From NCBI GenBank assembly GCA_016844425.1, contig JAERML010000020.1, forward strand, positions 1 to 10,768: a stretch of 10,768 bases of DNA, in the 5' to 3' direction. The translations under genes and the position numbers were made by a program. This stretch comes from Bacteroidota bacterium. GTDB taxonomy: Bacteria; Bacteroidota; UBA10030; UBA6906. The notes under the pieces are model-generated. The model was not told the origin of the DNA. It searched no databases and saw only the letters and a list, made by a program, of their open reading frames with translations. Shown here in pieces: positions 1 through 6,304 of the stretch; within the stretch, counting starts at the first letter, position 1, and every line of letters begins with the position of its first letter.

Positions 1-1152
1 GCCCGGATCGGCGTCCGGTGGTTGCTCGGAACCATCATCGTCGGGTATCTTGCTGCCATCTACATATACTTCAAGGTGACGAACCCGGTCCAGCTTGTGT
101 CGGAGGTGATGAAGCATTATCCGGACGTGAATGAATACTTTGGCTACCTCGATCCCCCGTTTGTGCGATACCTTCCCAACCATTGGGTGACGGAGTTTCT
201 GTACTGGTCTACCAACGGCGATTATTCCCGCGCGATCCCGTATCTCTCGCTTCTCTTCCTGACGATGGTAGGCCTGATCGTGCTTGGTGGACTGATGGCC
301 CACCGATACTACTATCAGAGTTGGCTGGCCGCGTCCGACATGCAGGCGATGCGCGGCCCCGCGACATTACGGTTTCGTTTCCGGTTCATGGAGTTTGGCC
401 GGAACACATTCTTCTCAGCGCAGACAAACTCGTTTCTCAAACGGGACTTCTGGCTTTTTTTCCGGGAACCGAGCCAGTGGCTTCACCTGCTGTTGATGCT
501 CATTCTGCTTTGCATTTTTCTGATCTCTATCGGTGCTCTCGATCTCCGGATCAATCAGCCTTTGATGCAAGCCGTTTCCTTTCTGGTTATCTTCCTCTTT
601 AATGGATTCCTGATCGCGTCCATCGCACTCCGATTTGTCTTTCCGTCTGTCAGCCTTGAGGGGGAGGCTTTCTGGGCCGTTCGGTCTGCACCTGTATCGC
701 TGAACAAGCTCTACTGGCACAAGTTCACGTGGGCATTCTTCCTGGTTCTTATCGTGGCCGAAGGGCTCACGGTGTCCTCCGTCTCGCTCGTGCGAAACGA
801 TGCGATTCTTGTGTGGGCGGCCGCGATCTGTACGGGGTTTGTTGCACTGTCCTTGACGAGTCTGAACATGGGGGCGGGGACCTATTTTGCGGTGTTCAAT
901 GAAAAGAACCCCATCCGCGTTGCCTCATCACAGGGCGCGTCGTTGACGTTCCTCGCCAGTATGGCGTATCTGACCACCGTGGTCGCGGTGCTCGTCATGC
1001 CATTGAACAGATTCTTTGAGGTGAAATTGCTGCAGGGAACATCTCCCCCTTCAGGGATGTACACACCGGTGGTGATTGTCGGGTTACTCTCCATGCTTGT
1101 GTTTGCCCTCTCCACCAGCATTGGCATAAGAGCAATGAGGCGGGACTACTAG
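1..1152 (+). CDS. ABC-2-type membrane permease (putative ABC exporter subunit), 5' truncated
   Basis: This is the C-terminal part of an integral membrane protein. The frame is open to the first base of the window, so the true start lies upstream and the Leu/Met-type codon at 22 is not the real start. About 383 residues are visible. They contain several hydrophobic segments, including one at the extreme left, one near 240-300, a long pair around 480-640, and three or four more between 720 and 1130. Between the early segments lies a soluble stretch rich in Arg and Phe. The blocks FPSVSLEGEAFW, with the following RSAPVS, and NEKNPIRVASSQG resemble conserved blocks of the large ABC-exporter permeases (the ABC_tran_2 type). 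Its ATPase partner would be expected upstream, outside the window. The substrate cannot be inferred. The permease class is fairly secure and the precise family less so. Confidence 0.7.
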   Translation, partial: ARIGVRWLLGTIIVGYLAAIYIYFKVTNPVQLVSEVMKHYPDVNEYFGYLDPPFVRYLPNHWVTEFLYWSTNGDYSRAIPYLSLLFLTMVGLIVLGGLMAHRYYYQSWLAASDMQAMRGPATLRFRFRFMEFGRNTFFSAQTNSFLKRDFWLFFREPSQWLHLLLMLILLCIFLISIGALDLRINQPLMQAVSFLVIFLFNGFLIASIALRFVFPSVSLEGEAFWAVRSAPVSLNKLYWHKFTWAFFLVLIVAEGLTVSSVSLVRNDAILVWAAAICTGFVALSLTSLNMGAGTYFAVFNEKNPIRVASSQGASLTFLASMAYLTTVVAVLVMPLNRFFEVKLLQGTSPPSGMYTPVVIVGLLSMLVFALSTSIGIRAMRRDY

Positions 1153-1203
1153 CAGGCGGACGAGATCAACAGCGTCACATTTGTTCATCATTCCATCACT
1201 CCC

Positions 1204-3201
1204 ATGGTTCATTTCATACGACGAGTATCCCTCCTCCTGCTGGTTTGCGTAACTGTGCCAGGTGCACTCCGGGCACAAGAGACCATCTCGTACTCCCAGT
1301 CAGCGGAGAACACATTCCAGGATGGAATTGAGGCATTTGCGCAAGAGCGATACGCTGACGCGGTGAGCGCGTTCGACCAGGTCATTCGGTCAGGGGGTCC
1401 GAACCAGCGGACGACTGCTGCCTATGTGATGAAAGCAAAGGCATTGCTCCACCAGCAGGAGACGCTTGAAGCGGCAAAAACTCTCCGGACGTTTCTCTTT
1501 ACCTTTCCTTCCAGCAGCTATGTGCCGGATGCGGAGTTCACCATGGGTTTGCTCCAACTCCGGATCCAGCGCTATGGAGACGCCGCTGCTTCTTTCATGA
1601 CCGCATGGCGGGGTGCAAAGTCCCTGCCGAATCAAGCCCGCCTTGTCTCTGACGCACGCACAGCTCTTCAACGGACGCTGGAGTTCCATCTGACATCGGG
1701 GGATGTGCGCCAGATGATCGGTGCTTCGAGTGAACGCGATGAGCGGGCGTTTCTCTGGTTGACACTTGCAAAGAAAGAGATTTCAGATGGGCGCGTAAGT
1801 GCAACCAGCATAATTCTGGACACACTGGATCTGCAATATGTGGGAAATCCCTTTGGAGAGGAGATTGCTCTCTTGCGCGGCCAGCTCCAGCAGCGGAGCA
1901 GCGTGAAGATCGGTGCTCTCCTTCCTGTCATGCGGAAGAGCGAGCCTTCTGCCATGAAAGAGATCGGAACGGAGATTGAGGAAGGCGTGCAATTCGCGGT
2001 AGAGGAGTACGCAAAAGACTCCACAACCCGCGTGAAAGTCACACTTGTCACACGAGACACTGAGCGCGACCCATTGGTGGCGGCCCGGGGGATACAGGAA
2101 CTTACAAGCGATGACAACATCATCGGCATTATTGGTCCGGTTTTTTCCAATGAAGCCGCCGCCGCAGTGGGATTGGCGAATTCCCGGGGCTATCCGCTGG
2201 TGACACCCACGGCAAATGCCAATGGCATTGCGGCTGTGGGCCAGTATATCTTTCAGGCCAATCCCGATTACGACACGCGGGGGAGGGCAATGGCACGCTA
2301 TGCCGTGCAGGTGAAGGGAATGAAAGTGCTGGCCGTCCTCGCGCCGATAGACGCGTTTGGCAAATTCATGGCGGAAGCTTTCGCGGGGGAAGCCCTTCGC
2401 CTCGGCGCAAAAGTGATTGCGACAGAATGGTATCAGCGAGGTGCATCGGATTTGACAGGTCAGCTTGCCAACATTCGCAAAGCGGGTATGCTTGCGGGTG
2501 TTGAACCGACAATTTCATTTGCAGGGCAGGTAAACCAGGCGGACATAGCCAAGCTCGTACAACTTGGCGTTCCTCTCAGCACGATCGACTCTTTGCTGGA
2601 CAAATCAAGCATGGTGAAGGCAACCGAGTTTCTGGGCCCTGACGCCAAACGGCTGATCGACTCGCTCGGAATTACTGCATTGTACGAAGAGCCGAAGACG
2701 GACAGTCTGCAATATCCCGTTACAACAATAGATGGGATCTATATTCCGATTAGTGGCCCCGGGGAGATTGGCATTGCCTCGTCTCAGATTGTCTTCTTCA
2801 ATTTCAAAACGCACATTCTCGGCTCGGGAGAATGGAATAGCTTTGCGGACCTGGACGCGAACAAAAGGTATTGCGATGGTGTCATCTTCGAATCAGACTA
2901 CTTTGTAGATTCCAAAAGTCCGGACTATGTCGAGTTCTTCAACCGATTCTACGAGCGGTTCAAGAAACGGCCGGGAAAGAACACGTTGTATGGATACGAT
3001 GCCACACGGATGATGCTGGATGCCATTCAAACCGGCTCCTCCACCCGTGAAGGGCTGATGCGTTCTTTGCAGGGTGTGCGTGAGTACCGGGGCTTTCACT
3101 CGCGGATTGGGTTCTCCGACAATCGGGTGAACTCCTGGCTCTGGATTCTCCAATACTCTGGCGATCAGATTCGAAAGCTTGACGAGATTCAAGTGGAATA
3201 A
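1204..3201 (+). CDS. Secreted TPR protein with periplasmic-binding-protein (type 1) domain, LpoA-like architecture
   Basis: A 665-residue exported protein. Residues 1-24 form a signal peptide (Arg-Arg, a Leu/Val core, then ALRA before Gln25), so signal peptidase I cleavage is likely. Cys15 has Val before it and no proper lipobox. Residues 30-165 are helical TPR-like repeats, with the pattern of a short Gly/Ala helix followed by RYADAVSAF-type segments, as in YbgF/BamD-like proteins. Residues 234-655 look like a two-lobe ligand-binding fold of the branched-chain amino acid receptor class, with IIGIIGPVFSNEAAAAVGLA followed by PLVTPTANA. About 80 extra residues sit near 430-510 before the second-lobe strand IDGIYIPISG. 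No permease or ATPase of a Liv transporter is adjacent. The TPR-then-binding-fold order and the length match the penicillin-binding-protein activator LpoA, so a cell-wall role is possible but unproven. No clear ribosome-binding site precedes the ATG. radC follows after 18 nt. Confidence 0.75.
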   Translation: MVHFIRRVSLLLLVCVTVPGALRAQETISYSQSAENTFQDGIEAFAQERYADAVSAFDQVIRSGGPNQRTTAAYVMKAKALLHQQETLEAAKTLRTFLFTFPSSSYVPDAEFTMGLLQLRIQRYGDAAASFMTAWRGAKSLPNQARLVSDARTALQRTLEFHLTSGDVRQMIGASSERDERAFLWLTLAKKEISDGRVSATSIILDTLDLQYVGNPFGEEIALLRGQLQQRSSVKIGALLPVMRKSEPSAMKEIGTEIEEGVQFAVEEYAKDSTTRVKVTLVTRDTERDPLVAARGIQELTSDDNIIGIIGPVFSNEAAAAVGLANSRGYPLVTPTANANGIAAVGQYIFQANPDYDTRGRAMARYAVQVKGMKVLAVLAPIDAFGKFMAEAFAGEALRLGAKVIATEWYQRGASDLTGQLANIRKAGMLAGVEPTISFAGQVNQADIAKLVQLGVPLSTIDSLLDKSSMVKATEFLGPDAKRLIDSLGITALYEEPKTDSLQYPVTTIDGIYIPISGPGEIGIASSQIVFFNFKTHILGSGEWNSFADLDANKRYCDGVIFESDYFVDSKSPDYVEFFNRFYERFKKRPGKNTLYGYDATRMMLDAIQTGSSTREGLMRSLQGVREYRGFHSRIGFSDNRVNSWLWILQYSGDQIRKLDEIQVE

Positions 3202-3219
3202 TTTCCGGGGAGAGGCGCC

Positions 3220-3933
3220 ATGGATAAACACTTGTTGCAGGAGCCAGGTTATGCACGTACACGGATCAAGGACTGGCCGGCCAACGAGCGCCCGCGTGAA
3301 AAACTCTTGAAAGAAGGTCCGGGCGCACTTACCGATGCAGAGCTTCTTGCTTTGTTGATTAGAACAGGTACTGCCAAACAAACGGCGATCGATCTCGCGA
3401 AGTCGATACTCTCGCGAGAGAGGACACTCCGATCGATCGGCGCGAGAAGTGCTTCAGAGTTAATGCGGATTCCCGGGATCGGTGAAGCAAAATCTGTAGA
3501 GTTACTCGCAGCGTTTGAGATCGGACGACGGGTGCAGTCGGCAAAGGAAGAGGAGAGGCTCATAGTCCGATCACCGGGAGATGTTGCGCGGTTCATGGTC
3601 CCGAGGCTTCGCGACCTTTCTAGCGAGGTGTTCTATGTCCTTGTGCTTGATTCAAAGAACGGACTGAAAGGAGACGTCCGTATCACCTCGGGCACGCTCA
3701 ACGCAAGCCTTGTGCATCCACGCGAAGTTTTCAAAGTTGCTATCGACCACCTGGCGGCCTCCATCGTGGTGGTACACAACCACCCCAGCGGCAACCTCGA
3801 GCCGAGCCGGGAGGACATCGAGATCACGAAGCAATTGGTGGAGGCAGGGAAGGTGGTCGGTATTCCTCTTCATGACCATCTGATTGTTGCCGGTGATGGG
3901 TTCACGAGCTTTGCCGAACGAGGACTCATCTGA
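3220..3933 (+). CDS. radC: RadC family protein (JAMM-motif, UPF0758)
   Basis: A 237-residue cytoplasmic protein of the usual RadC length. The N-terminal part (about 17-105) has the RPREKLL and LTDAELLALLIRTG blocks and a helix-hairpin-helix (IPGIGEAKSVEL, residues 84-95) of the DNA-binding type. The C-terminal part (about 115-237) is the RadC/JAB domain. It has the metal-binding pattern H186-x-H188-P-S-G, then Ser196 and Asp199, and Glu136 is a candidate for the upstream acidic residue. PLHDHLIV (216-223) is also typical. The family is widespread. Its original link to recombination repair has been questioned, so the biochemical role is unsettled. The ATG at 3220 is preceded by a purine-rich GGGGAGAGG at 3207-3215. 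The 18-nt gap to the preceding gene suggests co-transcription. The HhH-coding part has a cluster of CG-rich palindromes. Confidence 0.95.
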   Translation: MDKHLLQEPGYARTRIKDWPANERPREKLLKEGPGALTDAELLALLIRTGTAKQTAIDLAKSILSRERTLRSIGARSASELMRIPGIGEAKSVELLAAFEIGRRVQSAKEEERLIVRSPGDVARFMVPRLRDLSSEVFYVLVLDSKNGLKGDVRITSGTLNASLVHPREVFKVAIDHLAASIVVVHNHPSGNLEPSREDIEITKQLVEAGKVVGIPLHDHLIVAGDGFTSFAERGLI

Positions 3934-3956
3934 GGAAAAAAGACCTCTTTAGATTC

Positions 3957-3985
3957 AAAAAAAACTATGCAAGTTGAATTTAATG
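3957..3985 (+). promoter_or_regulatory. A-tract / UP-element-like region upstream of the lipoprotein promoter
   Basis: Eight consecutive A residues (3957-3964) and a second AT-rich block (about 3973-3983) lie just upstream of the -35 box. Given a start site near 4022, they fall at about -65 to -38, where UP elements contact the alpha subunit of RNA polymerase. This is inferred from position and composition only. Confidence 0.4.
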
Positions 3986-3986
3986 G

Positions 3987-4015
3987 TTGACAAAGAAACG
4001 GAGTTTTTGTATAAT
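3987..4015 (+). promoter_or_regulatory. Perfect sigma-70 consensus promoter
   Basis: TTGACA at 3987-3992 and TATAAT at 4010-4015 are separated by exactly 17 bases, so both hexamers and the spacing are consensus. Transcription should start near 4021-4023, giving a leader of about 60 nt before the lipoprotein ATG at 4083. It sits in the gap after radC and faces only the lipoprotein/LysM pair. A constitutive, strong promoter is inferred; no operator is evident around it. Confidence 0.85.
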
Positions 4016-4070
4016 TCACTCAGACTATTGCACTTACACCCAACATCTTCCTCAGTACACACATATCCCT

Positions 4071-4077
4071 AGGAGGG
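4071..4077 (+). promoter_or_regulatory. Strong ribosome-binding site that fixes the lipoprotein start
   Basis: AGGAGGG ends 5 nt before the ATG at 4083. It decides the start in favour of 4083 over the in-frame TTG at 3987, which is part of the -35 box and cannot be in the transcript. Confidence 0.85.
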
Positions 4078-4082
4078 TTCTC

Positions 4083-4352
4083 ATGCCACGATTGAATCGG
4101 ACGGTCATCATGTTTGGAATGACTCTCCTCTTTTCAAGTTCCCTTATCCTGTTTGGCTGTTCTTCCAGCCCAGATGAGGCTGAACTGAAGCAATTGAATG
4201 ACTTGAAGGAGGAGTACGCTGCGTTACAGAAGGAATCGGCCGACAAGGAAGCGCAGAAAACGGCGCTCGATAGAGAGATCGCAGAAAAGAATGCGAAGCT
4301 CAAGAAGTGTAACGACGATCAGCAAGTAGTCAAGCAGCGGCTTGGACAGTAA
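4083..4352 (+). CDS. Small coiled-coil outer-membrane-type lipoprotein
   Basis: An 89-residue protein, not recognised as a named family. Residues 1-25 are a lipoprotein signal peptide with a lipobox LFGC ending at Cys26. Ser at positions +2 and +3 suggests outer membrane sorting by the proteobacterial Lol rule, if that rule applies here. The mature 64 residues are almost wholly charged heptad-like helix (Asp/Glu/Lys/Gln with Leu and Ala spacing), so a coiled coil is likely. The only Cys besides the lipidated one is Cys76, within KKCNDD (74-79). The next gene, 55 nt downstream, encodes a LysM coiled-coil protein with a matching KKCMDE at 73-78. By size and design the protein is reminiscent of Lpp-type lipoproteins, but the C-terminus is Gly-Gln, with no lysine for peptidoglycan attachment. 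Strong promoter and ribosome-binding signals suggest high expression. Confidence 0.8.
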   Translation: MPRLNRTVIMFGMTLLFSSSLILFGCSSSPDEAELKQLNDLKEEYAALQKESADKEAQKTALDREIAEKNAKLKKCNDDQQVVKQRLGQ

Positions 4353-4391
4353 GCCTGCTGACCAACCCGAACGTGCATGAACGAACACAAT

Positions 4392-4398
4392 AAAGGAG
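4392..4398 (+). promoter_or_regulatory. Ribosome-binding site of the LysM gene
   Basis: AAAGGAG ends 9 nt before the ATG at 4408. No promoter or terminator is visible in the 55-nt gap after the lipoprotein stop, so the two genes are probably on one transcript with independent translation starts. Confidence 0.7.
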
Positions 4399-4407
4399 TT
4401 TTTCACA

Positions 4408-5145
4408 ATGAAATGGAATAGAAACCTCGCCGTCCTGCTCGCGGCACTGCTTCTGCTTTCAGTTGGCGTCGCCTCGGCACAGGAAGAGATGACGAAAGAT
4501 CAATGGCAGGAGGAAATGAACCGCTATACACAGTTGCGGAATGAGATCAAGGCTAAAGTCGCAAGTCTCACCACACAGATCGGTGAGATGCAGGGGCAAT
4601 CCTCCAAGCTTGATGCTGATATCAAAAAGTGCATGGATGAATTGTATGCGCTTGTCGGTTCGGATGCAGAGAAAGCAGCAGCGTATCGTGCTGAAATCGA
4701 AGCCGCCGAAAACGAAGCCAATGAGCTCATGCGCCTTTCTGACGCAGATCTGATGGCCCGCAGCGGGGAAGTAGACCAACTCGCTGCTAAAGTCAAGTCA
4801 CTCTGGGAAAATAAGCTCTCCCTCATTCCCGAATTCTGGGATCGTCTCACCGCGTTGAACGACAAGGTGAAGAGCCTTCAGAGCACAATTTCTGGAGCCG
4901 GCAAGACGTACACGGTCGGGACCTGGTCAAGGAACCGGGATTGTCTCTGGAATATTTCCAAGAAGAAAGACATCTACAACAACGCATGGATGTGGCCGAA
5001 GATCTGGCAGGGCAACCGGGACCAGATCAAGGATCCAGATGTCATTCATCCCGGACAGAAGTTGAAGATCCCCACTGCCGGTGCCATGACGAGCGAGGAA
5101 AAGGCAGCAGCCCGTTCTTACTACAGTAAGAAAGCGGGAAACTAG
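4408..5145 (+). CDS. Periplasmic coiled-coil protein with C-terminal LysM domain
   Basis: A 245-residue exported protein. Residues 1-24 are a classical signal peptide (Lys/Arg start, Leu/Ala core, VASA before Gln25). Residues 27-163 are predicted long helices with heptad character, broken around 83-86 (VGSD) and 139-141. Residues 167-222 are a LysM peptidoglycan-binding domain: YTVGTWSRNRDCLWNIS opens it, a longer middle segment follows (DIYNNAWMWPKIW), then NRDQIKDPDVIHPGQKLKIP closes it. This middle-extended LysM variant binds glycan chains in related proteins. Cysteines are only Cys75, in KKCMDE, and Cys179, in the LysM. The short tail (223-245) is polar. With the lipoprotein immediately upstream, a role linking outer membrane and peptidoglycan, or acting as a periplasmic spacer, is inferred. 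The signal peptide and LysM calls are secure; the cellular role is not known. Confidence 0.88.
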   Translation: MKWNRNLAVLLAALLLLSVGVASAQEEMTKDQWQEEMNRYTQLRNEIKAKVASLTTQIGEMQGQSSKLDADIKKCMDELYALVGSDAEKAAAYRAEIEAAENEANELMRLSDADLMARSGEVDQLAAKVKSLWENKLSLIPEFWDRLTALNDKVKSLQSTISGAGKTYTVGTWSRNRDCLWNISKKKDIYNNAWMWPKIWQGNRDQIKDPDVIHPGQKLKIPTAGAMTSEEKAAARSYYSKKAGN

Positions 5146-5168
5146 GAGGCGCGCAGAGCTATTCGCAT

Positions 5169-5199
5169 AACCGCGGTTCCGGCTTTCGAAACGAAAGCC
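5169..5199 (+). repeat. Palindrome and perfect short hairpin in the 3' UTR
   Basis: AACCGCGGTT at 5169-5178 is a 10-base perfect palindrome. Immediately after it, GGCTTTCG (5181-5188) and CGAAAGCC (5192-5199) form an 8-bp perfect stem with a three-A loop. Neither is followed by a T-run, so they are not terminators by themselves. They sit between the LysM stop codon and the terminator and probably fold in the mRNA 3' end. Confidence 0.6.
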
Positions 5200-5211
5200 A
5201 CACATAACCTG

Positions 5212-5250
5212 ACCCCCTTTCCTGTGTTCTGCAGGAGAGGGGGTTTTCTG
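5212..5250 (+). terminator. Strong rho-independent terminator after the LysM gene
   Basis: ACCCCCT at 5212-5218 pairs with AGGGGGT at 5238-5244, and the stem continues inward through a G-T wobble and T-A, C-G, C-G, T-A and G-C pairs. This gives about 13 bp with a loop of about seven bases (5225-5231). TTTT follows at 5244-5247, then a further T-rich tail. It closes the lipoprotein/LysM transcript and lies 43 nt before the phoH start. Confidence 0.9.
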
Positions 5251-5276
5251 TTTGTACCGCTTATCCATCGATAACC

Positions 5277-5284
5277 AAAGGAGG
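5277..5284 (+). promoter_or_regulatory. Ribosome-binding site that fixes a TTG start for phoH
   Basis: AAAGGAGG ends 6 nt before the TTG at 5291 and 3 nt before another TTG at 5288. No in-frame ATG or GTG lies near the conserved N-terminus, so a TTG start is the only sensible choice. 5291 has the better spacing. Confidence 0.7.
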
Positions 5285-5290
5285 GCTTTG

Positions 5291-6292
5291 TTGGTAGAAA
5301 GGAAAATCAAGATTGAGGTGACCGACCCGCTGGAGTTGCTCGGCCTCAACGATTCAAACCTGCAGATTGTGGAGAACAGATTTGATTCTGTCATTACGGT
5401 CCGCGGGGACACTGTCACCGTCCGTGGAAACCAGCCTGAGGTTGACCAAATAGAAAAGGTGTTCAAAGAACTCATGTTTCTTGTCACCAGGAACGGCAAC
5501 CTAACGACCAACGATGTCGATACGGTGATCGATCTAGTGACTGCGAACGGCGAACCCGCTCTTCCCAAGACCATCGCCTCCTCGCTGAATTCTGACGAGT
5601 TGGACTCTACGATTCTCTTTACCAAGAACCAGATTATCCGGGCAAAGACCCCTGGCCAACGGGCATACCTACGACAAGTGCGAAAAAACGATATCGTGTT
5701 TGCAATTGGTCCCGCTGGAACTGGAAAAACCTACATTGCAGTTGCGTTGGCCGTTGCAAGCCTGAAGGACAATGAGATCACCAAAATAGTCCTCACCCGC
5801 CCGGCCGTAGAGGCGGGAGAGAGTCTCGGATTTCTCCCCGGCGACTTGAAGGAAAAGATCGACCCGTACCTCCGTCCGCTGTACGATGCGCTGGATGACA
5901 TGATTCCTGCGGAGAAACTCCGGGGCTATATCGAAAAGAGGGTGATTGAGATCGCGCCGCTTGCCTACATGCGGGGGAGAACCCTGAACAATGCCTTCGT
6001 CATCCTCGATGAGGCCCAGAATGCGTCGGCGATGCAGATGAAGATGTTCTTGACGAGACTCGGGCCTAATTCGAGGGCAATCATCACCGGTGATGTTACG
6101 CAGATCGATTTGCCGACAAAATCCGCGTCAGGGTTGGTGCAAATTCAAGAGGTGTTGAAGAATGTGGAGGGGATCGCGTTTGTCTATTTTGACCGGAACG
6201 ATGTTGTTCGCCATCGCCTGGTGAAGGACATCATAGACGCATACGACAAGTACCATAACGGCGGCACAACTGCGCCGCCAACGAAGCAATGA
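5291..6292 (+). CDS. phoH: PhoH family ATPase (PhoH-like protein)
   Basis: 333 residues from the TTG start, the normal length for the family. Residues 1-65 form the N-terminal domain typical of PhoH-like proteins (ERKIKIEV, LELLGLNDSNLQIVE, then ITVRGDTVTVRG, KH-like). Residues 110-320 are the ATPase core: Walker A GPAGTGKT (140-147), then LTRPAVEAGESLGFLPGD (168-185) and IDPYLRPLYD (190-199), Walker B VILDEAQN (237-244), and a GDVTQIDLP segment (267-275) acting as the sensor region. PhoH proteins are cytoplasmic P-loop ATPases associated with RNA metabolism and often lie near ybeY. Here no ybeY is visible; the 3' neighbour is a convergent mazG 12 bp away. The start lies only 43 nt past a strong terminator and no clear promoter fits in between, so the gene may use a promoter overlapping the preceding 3' UTR or some readthrough. 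Confidence 0.93.
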   Translation: MVERKIKIEVTDPLELLGLNDSNLQIVENRFDSVITVRGDTVTVRGNQPEVDQIEKVFKELMFLVTRNGNLTTNDVDTVIDLVTANGEPALPKTIASSLNSDELDSTILFTKNQIIRAKTPGQRAYLRQVRKNDIVFAIGPAGTGKTYIAVALAVASLKDNEITKIVLTRPAVEAGESLGFLPGDLKEKIDPYLRPLYDALDDMIPAEKLRGYIEKRVIEIAPLAYMRGRTLNNAFVILDEAQNASAMQMKMFLTRLGPNSRAIITGDVTQIDLPTKSASGLVQIQEVLKNVEGIAFVYFDRNDVVRHRLVKDIIDAYDKYHNGGTTAPPTKQ

Positions 6293-6304
6293 ACGGAGCG
6301 GGGA

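Noticed and set aside
454..462. In-frame T_TTT_TTC slippery heptamer in the permease gene
   Set aside because: Phe/Leu-rich membrane segments produce such runs by chance; no upstream Shine-Dalgarno-like tract or downstream stem was seen, and the -1 tail is an ordinary shadow frame. It is a reminder that heptamer matches alone are weak evidence.
3932..3950. Small hairpin GAGG...CCTC followed by TTT after the radC stop codon
   Set aside because: Only four base pairs with an eight-base loop and three Ts; too weak to call a terminator.
3987..4082. N-terminal extension of the lipoprotein from the TTG at 3987
   Set aside because: The TTG is part of the -35 box, so it is not transcribed from this promoter; the lipoprotein signal peptide and AGGAGGG point to 4083.
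5144..5149. AGGAGG overlapping the LysM stop codon, as a ribosome-binding site for a small downstream gene
   Set aside because: No ATG, GTG or TTG with an open frame follows at usable spacing.
5252..5290. phoH start at the TTG at 5252
   Set aside because: It lies in the T-rich tail of the terminator without a ribosome-binding site, and the family N-terminus begins after 5291.
4927..5625. 232-codon antisense frame spanning the LysM end, terminator and phoH start
   Set aside because: It crosses a strong terminator and two real gene ends, with no recognisable protein features.
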